Source: Vandiemenella viatica
Taxonomy: Eukaryota; Arthropoda; Insecta; Orthoptera; Morabidae
Assembly: GCA_031002005.1 (NCBI GenBank)
Contig: JARYHS010008074.1
Coordinates: 268,895,930-268,959,929, forward strand
Reading direction: 5' to 3'
DNA: 64,000 nt
The notes under the pieces: model-generated
Told to the model about the DNA's origin: nothing
The model's input: only the letters and a program-made list of their open reading frames with translations
Databases searched by the model: none
Shown here: positions 57,822 through 64,000 of the stretch, piece by piece
Layout of the letters: every line of letters begins with the position of its first letter
How positions within the stretch are numbered: the stretch's first letter is position 1
Made by a program: the position numbers and the translations under genes

Positions 57822-59347
57822 ACATAAAATGAGGGTCCGATACTACACTACCTTATTTGAGCAATGGTCTGACCAAAGTTTTGTAACCCAATTCCTTTAC
57901 TTCTCTTGTACATCCCCTCATCACTCTCTCCAACAAGTGCAGAATTTTGAAACCTTTTCCTACCACCTGTCCAATATGTCCTGCCCAGTTAAGCTTGCTA
58001 TCAAATGTAATGCCAAGATATTTACATTTCAAGTCTTCAGCAAGCAATTCTTTCCCCACCTTATATTCATAATTAACCTTTTGTTTTTTATTTGTGTATC
58101 TAATAAGCTGACTCTTCTTTGCATTTATCTTCATCCCATGTTTACGAACCCAACTAGATATCCTGTCCAGATCACCCTTCGACTGTTTACAATCCTCTAT
58201 CGTTTTGATTCTTTTATATAGCATTATGTCATCTGCAAACAATCTAATTTCAGATAGTAAACAATCAACACAATTATTCATTAGAATAATGAATAGCAAT
58301 GGTCCCAATATGCTACCCTGTGGCACACCAATTTTTACTTCTTCTTCTTTTGATACTACATTTCCTACCCTAACTTTCTGTTTTCTACCTTTTAAAAATT
58401 CGTAAACCCAGCAAATCACTTTCTCATCGACTCCATTGGTTTTTACCTTATTTACTACCATTTTATGGCTCACTCTGTCAAACGCCTTTGACAGATCTAG
58501 TGCTACACTATCTATTTGGCCTTCCTTGTCCATTTCATCTGAATTATCTTGTATATATCCCACCAACTGAGATTCGCATGAATATCCTTGCCTGAACCCA
58601 TGTTGCCGGCTGGAAAACTGATTACGTTCGTCACATATGTTTCTGATGTGGTTGCATTTCAATCTTTCCATTAATTGGCCTGTAATTTTCAACTCTATTT
58701 CTCACCCCTCCTTTATGTACCGGAACTGCTATTGCACTTTTCCAGTCCTGTGGGAAGCAGCAAATATCCAGACTCAATTTATATAATATTTCAAGATAAG
58801 GTACAATGTCACATCCGGCTATCTTTAAGATATCTGTAGTAATATTATCTTCACCATCGCCTTGTTTGTTTTTTTTTTGTTGTTTTTTTTTCAGCTTTCT
58901 TATTTCCTTCATGATTTCCTCAGGATGAATTTCAAATTTTTTACTATGTTCATTTCTAATTGTGTTGTTAAGCTCGTTCTCTGAATTAGACCCTCCCGTT
59001 TCCAATTCATTGTTCCTAATGCTTTCTCTGAACCAGTTACTTAAAATCACTGCCTATTTCAAATCGTGAGTAACTTCTTCTCCATCCTTATCTGTAAGTA
59101 TCTCTACACCCTCCCTTCCCCTCAGTTTTCTGATGTAGCCATAGAAGTTTCTAGATGAATGAGTCAATGGTCCTCCTGCACTGACAATACTCTTCATAAA
59201 TCCATCTTTAACCATTTTCTTTGCTGTTATTAAGTCCTTGTTTAGTTGTTTTAAATATTCCCTTCTACCTTGCTGTCTCTTAACTCAGTTATGTTCTCTT
59301 CTTACCAACCTCTTTAACCTCCTCACTTCCCTATAATAGTACATAGG
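57822..59347 (-). pseudogene. CR1 ORF2 reverse transcriptase
   Basis: The long frame 57853-58692 (279 residues) has QHGFRQGYSCESQL (30-43), motif A LDLSKAFD (65-72), GVPQGS (122-127), the catalytic FADD (152-155) and KYLGITFDSKLNW. Upstream frame 58631-59050 holds HKGG-ENYRPI and the preceding linker. A shift near 58690 and stops at 59050 and near 59285 break it. TAA replaces the usual tyrosine codon just after LVRPLLK. Confidence 0.92.
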
Positions 59348-60613
59348 TGATATGGTATTATTAATAGGAGGGCAGCCCCAAACAATTTACCAGGGAAATG
59401 GAAGGTGCCGGATGGGAACGTGCTTCTCACTTGACAATCATTCAATAATAACAATTCATTTATTAAGAAACAATTCAACAATATCAGAAAATGTAATGCA
59501 ATGTAAGTGAGACTAATGTCACTTATTTTCAAACCAGATACAATACCCCAATCACAATGCGGGATGTAGTCCCTTAACATTTTCACAATACTTCACAACA
59601 GATAAATTTCTAAGCATAACGTTACAATTACTATGCACACAAAATAAGTAAATATTTCCGCAAATCCCTGAGGGATAAGACATAACACGGTCCGCACTTG
59701 GGCCTGGGTAGGAAGTTCCGGGTGGAAGTAAATAACTCCACCTGCGGGTCCACACCGCCGGGTAGGCCATGCCCAGTAAACACACCGTCGTCCAAATGCC
59801 CCCACGGCGAGCTCACCGAGTGCGCTTGGAGAGTCCGGGAGATAAGCGCCTTGATCACGCTCACAAATGAAACAAATACACCAAAACCATATTAACCATC
59901 ATGCATACAATTATTAAGAAAAATTAGAATGTGGTTAAGCGCACACAATTATTAGTTAAGGCGATAGTGGCGCAACAGCTTAAGAAACACCAGAACACAC
60001 TATCCATAATTCACCGATTTGTAACGGTTTGCACCATCATCAGCCACCCTTCACATGTAACATTACACAGTAATTCCATGCAATTCGAATCAAGAACAAT
60101 TCAACCACATATGTGCCAGTCCATAACTGGACCAGGAAGCATAGAACACGAGCCTTACAATCAGATAGCTGGAGGTAGACTTAGTGCACAGTTGTGGATC
60201 ACTGGGTAACGGGCGCCGTCCAACTAACTGTCCACAACACCGACAACCGGCCCAAGGACGAGCGACCATGAACACAGAACCAGAAGCAATAGCGATCGCT
60301 CTCACAGCCAAGCTGCCAGGAAGGTTCAATCAGGGGAGCCCGTTGTAACCTTAGAGCTGCAGACAAGTTCCGAGACAACTAGAAGGATAACAGCAACGCG
60401 AGCACAAGGCCCCCATACACCGAACCGCGGAGCACAAGACCTCCGCGACGCCACACCACTCACTGCCTCGAGAGCCACCGAGCCGCCCCTTTTATCTGTG
60501 CCAGGGCAACGATATAAACACCAGCACAGCGGGAATCGACTCAGGTCCCGACAAAAGCAAAGAGAACACGGCGGCGGGCCGCAAATATATCGAACCGTGA
60601 GAAGGACGATTCA
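59348..60613 (-). mobile_element. Solo LTR C (1266 bp) in CR1 ORF2
   Basis: It starts TGATATGG, ends GATTCA, and is flanked by a perfect ATAGG duplication (59343-59347, 60614-60618). A minus-strand AATAAA lies opposite 59459-59464. The right half is GC-rich. Overall layout resembles LTRs A and B, but sequence similarity is low, so it is likely a different family. No internal region is attached. Confidence 0.85.
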
Positions 60614-60618
60614 ATAGG

Positions 60619-61640
60619 TTCTCTACTTCTCTTTATTTTCTGCCTTGGAATAAATTTTTCTACCCTCTTTCTTATTATCTGCTTGAACGCTTCCCACCTT
60701 GACTCTACTGTACTTGTGCCTTCCTTCCATTTGCTGTATTGTTCTTTGAAATATCTCTTCAAATTTGAAACCTGTGCCTTTTTATAACTGTACCTATTTC
60801 CCCCTTCAATTTTGGCTGCCGGTTTACTAAATCCTCTAATATCCATCAGAACTGCTTATGATCACTTATTCCTTCAGTTACTTGATGCCCCACAAGGTTT
60901 TCATCGGGATTAATTAGAAATATATCCAAAATATTTTGTCCCCTAGTGTTTTGCTCAACCACTTGTGTAAATCCTCCTTTCCTTATTAAGATATTTGCAA
61001 ATCTTTGTTCCCTTGTGTTATTTATCTTATTTACTTCCCAGTTTACACCTGGTAAATTTAAATCCCCACCAGTGATGATCATTCTATTCTCACCACTGAA
61101 ATCTGAGTATGAATTTAATTTCTCCCCAAGAGCCTCATCTTCTTCTGTCATTCTTCAACTGTGGCAAATTGCCAACACTCTGATTTTTTCTTTTTTATTA
61201 CCCCAGAAATCTACCCCAAGTAACTCATGGTCTTGATCTATGAATGCCAGTGAACTGTGGTAGTTTTTGCTAACTAGTATGAAAACTCCTCCACCAATTG
61301 CTCCTCTATCTCTGTGGTACACTCTGCAACCACCAGGAAAAACCTCACTGTCTAGTACTTCTTCTTTTAACCAACTCTCTACCCCAATTATAACTTGTGG
61401 TTCGTGTATCTCTATTAAGTTTGCAAATTCAATTACTTTGTTCATTATACTTCTACAGTTTACCATTAACACCCTTACTATTGGCATTAAATTTTCAGAA
61501 TTTATCTCCTCTTTCCCAATTTTACCCCAGTCAGTTATTGTTTCAGTCACTTCATCTATTTCTTTAACATCTGTGACTTTTCCCATCGTGAATCCGCAAT
61601 CAGTATCACTTTCAAAATCTATTTTTGTCCCTTCACCAGC
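60619..61640 (-). pseudogene. CR1 ORF2 AP-type endonuclease
   Basis: Frame 61155-61586 has VNCRSIMNK (N43), the catalytic GVESWL (E70) and GGGVFI. Frame 60846-61151 has GGDLNLPGVNW (D30, N32) and GISDHKQF (S96, D97, H98). Together these cover the catalytic residues of the endonuclease that nicks the target. A shift or stop near 61152 separates the two. Frame 60541-60846 continues to KIKRSREP and is then interrupted by solo LTR C. Confidence 0.9.
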
Positions 61641-61699
61641 AACCCCTAACCTAAAAAAAGCACAGTCCTGACCCCATTATCACTGGAAATGGGCTCCCT

Positions 61700-62345
61700 C
61701 ACTGCTTTAGCTTACAAGTCAGAAAGTGCTCCCTTCCCCCTTCTATTTAGGTGTAGGCCATGCCTAGTGAAACCCCACCTACCAATGGGGTTCACAAGCA
61801 AAACCCCCAAAACAGAACTAATGCCTTTCCCAAGTAGCACTTCCGTTTCCACATTAACCCACCTCACAGCATACTTCAATTGTTGCCGGTCATGGAGACT
61901 TAGGACCTGCAAGAGCTCCACCCTGATATGCTGTGCCTCCTTTACCACCTTCCTCAGGTCACTCACTATGCTATAACTCGCGTTTCTATTTCCCGCACCT
62001 CCCACTATCATTACTCTATCGTCCTTAGTGAAACTCCTGCAAAGTGAACCTATATCCTCTATTACATGGCCTAATGTTGCACTAGGTTTGAAAAAACTTG
62101 TGGTCTGGTATCCTGTACCTAACTAATCCTGCAGAAGAGGGCCTACACCTCTCCCATGGCTACTACCTAGCAGCAGAACCCTTTTTTCCTATTCTTGCTG
62201 TGCACGCCCTTATTCCTAAAGGTCTGCTGCATCATACGTACTTACATCAGGCTCTTCTCCTCCTGACTCTGGCAACATGTCAAACCTATTTTTTCCCACA
62301 ATTACTTAAGTGTCTGGCTTGTTCATCCTGTTAACTATGTTTCTC
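61700..62345 (-). pseudogene. CR1 ORF1 esterase (SGNH) domain
   Basis: The minus strand gives LLLGSSHGRGV (block I), IVGGAGN in frame 61712-62011 (block III) and GRWGFTRHGLHLNRRGKGAL (block V, H-x-x-H in place of D-x-x-H). CR1 ORF1 proteins often carry such an esterase-like domain. In-frame stops occur upstream of 62011, so only the second half is open. Confidence 0.85.
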
Positions 62346-62788
62346 CTACGGTCTGTTACCAGCTCCCACCCATCCTTCTCTACTTTCTGCGTCTACAGCT
62401 TGAGCCTTGACAAGCTCAGCCCCCACAGGGTGTGCCTGTGCAATCTGAGCCTCCACAGGCTGAGCCCCCACAGGCTGAGCCCCCACAGGCTGAACCTCCA
62501 CAGATGAGGCCACCACAGGCCACGGCTGCAGAGTCTGAGCCTCCACAGGATGAGCCTCAAGAACTCTGATCCTTTCGCGCAACTGTCTAATCGTTTCGCC
62601 CACATCCTATCATCCTTACTACAAAGTGAACAAAACCATGGGAGAGCCTTATTTGTTTCCCCTGTTACATCTTCCCCACATGCCCAGTGTAACCACTTCT
62701 TACACCAACTACAACCCATCCCCTCTGCAACGTAACTATGACAGGAGCCACAATTTCCATTCATGATTTTCCCAAATGCTTCAACCAT
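62346..62788 (-). pseudogene. CR1 ORF1 PHD finger, coiled coil and 15-bp repeats
   Basis: The frame from 62788 has a complete C4HC3 PHD-type finger: C13, C16, C26, C29, H34, C37, C53, C56. A frameshift near 62600 moves to the frame 62346-62603. That frame begins with a short coiled coil (IRQLRERIRVLEA) followed by VGAQP-type pentapeptide repeats. PHD-type fingers are typical of CR1 ORF1. Confidence 0.87.
62400..62560 (-). repeat. 15-bp minisatellite in CR1 ORF1
   Basis: Imperfect 15-bp units of the type TGAGCCCCCACAGGC encode PVGAQ or PVEAQ in the ORF1 frame. About ten units are recognisable. Units near 62460-62490 are nearly identical. Confidence 0.85.
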
Positions 62789-62800
62789 CTTCTAAACAAG

Positions 62801-64000
62801 CCTTAAATTTATTTGATAAAGTAGTCTTATAAAGTTTATACTATATTTTTTAAACATTTTTTACTAAATATGATAGGCTCTATACTCGAATAACTGTTGA
62901 ATAGTTATATATATTTAATTTGATTGAAGTTTTGTGAAAAATGACTAGTTAACTAAACTACTTAAGAACCAATGAATATAACTTAAGCTAATGGATTTTG
63001 AAACACTTATGATGGAAGGTCGATATTATTTAGTGCTAATGTGGATAACAACTAATTAGTTACTTATGGAAAAAAAAAGAAATGTAGGAAGCTTTTTAAT
63101 ATATATATTAGATGGCAATTAAATTTCAGGCAGAACAAGTTAATTATTAGAACGTACATTTTTGTTTTCGTAAACTTGATTTCGATAGTCGAACTTAAAA
63201 TAACGATATTGTATTAACCTAATGTGAGTAACTAAATGCTAGATATGAATACTTATGTTTATTATTTATTATTTCCAGTTGATTTTATTACTATTCCGGA
63301 ACTAATTAATTAAGAAACTGTGTTATTTTAAGCCTAATAAATCCTTAATATAGGACAATACAGAAAGCTTTAACAACCGAAATTCAAACTAGTGATTTGA
63401 ACTTTTTTGATGGTATATAAGAAATTAAACACTACAAAATAACTTAAACTACTATTTTTACCTATGCTATAGTATTATAATTTATCTAACTATCAAGCTT
63501 ATACTAAAACGTGCAATAACGTTAACAACAATGACGCAAAATTTAAAAACTGTTATTTATGGTGTAATCTTAAATAATTCTTCTCGCTAGCAATAATTCT
63601 AAGAATTTAGATGATAGTTAAAGATTTTAAAATAATTTAGTCTACAAAAACTTAGCTGGTGAATGTAAAATCGCAGTTTGATGAGCAGCTCTCCATAGAA
63701 ACAGCCAATCGATTGCAAATCCTGTACACTAATTTCACTAAGGTCAATATTTTTTTCAGGTTAATTTTATTCAGGTTAATAACAGTCAAAATATAATAAA
63801 ACTTGTAGCAAGGAAGTCATATTAAAAAGTTAGAGTACTTTAAAAGCTAAAGGCCAGTATGGAAATTTTAACACGCAATTACACACTTTAAATTCGAGAA
63901 GTTGCATTTTTGGAAAAATTTGGGAAGTCAACTAATAGCAAGAAAGAAACTTAATTTTTGCTTATACAACATACTAAAGTTTGAGAAAGCTCAGTACAGT
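62801..64000. other. AT-rich intron, repeat X copy 3 at the end
   Basis: No gene is seen. 63890-64000 resembles 24715-24815 (repeat X). Confidence 0.45.

Larger units (their letters stand above)
56026..62800 (-). mobile_element. CR1-like LINE, nearly full length, two solo LTRs inside
   Basis: The minus-strand order is ORF1 (PHD finger, coiled coil and repeats, SGNH esterase), then ORF2 (AP-type endonuclease, reverse transcriptase, C-terminal tail), ending in a (TTAAA)n tail (TTTAA repeats, 56026-56061). Removing the insertions at 56526-57821 and 59348-60618 leaves about 4.2 kb, a usual length for CR1. PHD plus esterase in ORF1 points to the CR1 group of the Jockey superfamily. No target-site duplication was found. 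Confidence 0.88.

Noticed and set aside
62310..62507. Plus-strand frame with LSPHRLSPHRL-like repeats
   Set aside because: It is the antisense of the CR1 ORF1 minisatellite.
62400..62560. CRISPR-like spaced repeats
   Set aside because: The units are contiguous 15-bp in-frame repeats without spacers, inside a LINE gene of a eukaryote.

Overview
The window looks like a stretch of a large, transposon-rich insect genome, probably polyneopteran (grasshopper, cricket or stick-insect relatives). The insect call rests on very long AT-rich introns, a mariner, hAT, Copia, Gypsy, CR1, Penelope mix, and a tRNA-derived SINE that resembles an orthopteroid family I know. The order-level placement is inference. 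There is no rRNA gene, no free-standing tRNA gene, no CRISPR array and no prokaryotic gene structure.

Host gene: three plus-strand exons (2837-2922, 27257-27383, 44912-45024) have good splice signals and matching phases (1-0, 0-1, 1-0). Together they encode about 109 residues that I recognise as part of TRAPPC9 (NIBP; brunelleschi in flies), a TRAPP II vesicle-tethering subunit. A fourth, 36-nt exon at 50123-50158 is a candidate. Nearly everything else is TRAPPC9 intron (about 24.3 kb, 17.5 kb and 5.1 kb) filled with mobile elements.

Layout. 1-2.8 kb: intron with a tRNA-SINE. 3.5-11.2 kb: a three-level nest. A back-to-back pair of Penelope 3' ends is flanked by a 14-bp duplication, a minus-strand Copia element sits inside it, and a hAT element sits inside the Copia gag. 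11.3-12.5 kb: solo LTR A. 14.3-20.6 kb: an old CR1 LINE split by a 3.4-kb insertion (which carries a deleted mariner and a near-perfect hairpin) and a 1.4-kb insertion. 21.5-24.2 kb: a decayed Penelope copy split by a 246-bp MITE. 25.5 kb: SINE copy 2. 31-34.2 kb: a fairly intact Penelope copy with GIY-YIG domain. 34.7-38.06 kb: two decayed LINEs. 38.07-41.70 kb: a DNA element with 317-bp terminal inverted repeats and an orphan protein. 42-43.4 kb: an inverted pair of a second tRNA-derived SINE. 48.4-49.2 kb: CR1 3' end. 51.1-52.7 kb: hAT-like non-autonomous element. 54.5-55.8 kb: Gypsy integrase fragment. 56.0-62.8 kb: an almost complete CR1 (ORF1 with PHD and esterase domains, ORF2 endonuclease and reverse transcriptase) carrying two solo LTRs. 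62.8-64 kb: AT-rich intron.

No element protein is intact. The genes do not work together as a pathway. The window is a layered record of insertions in one housekeeping gene, and many insertion boundaries can be placed to the base from target-site duplications. The most unusual items are the long-TIR element at 38.07-41.70 kb and the Penelope/Copia/hAT nest.
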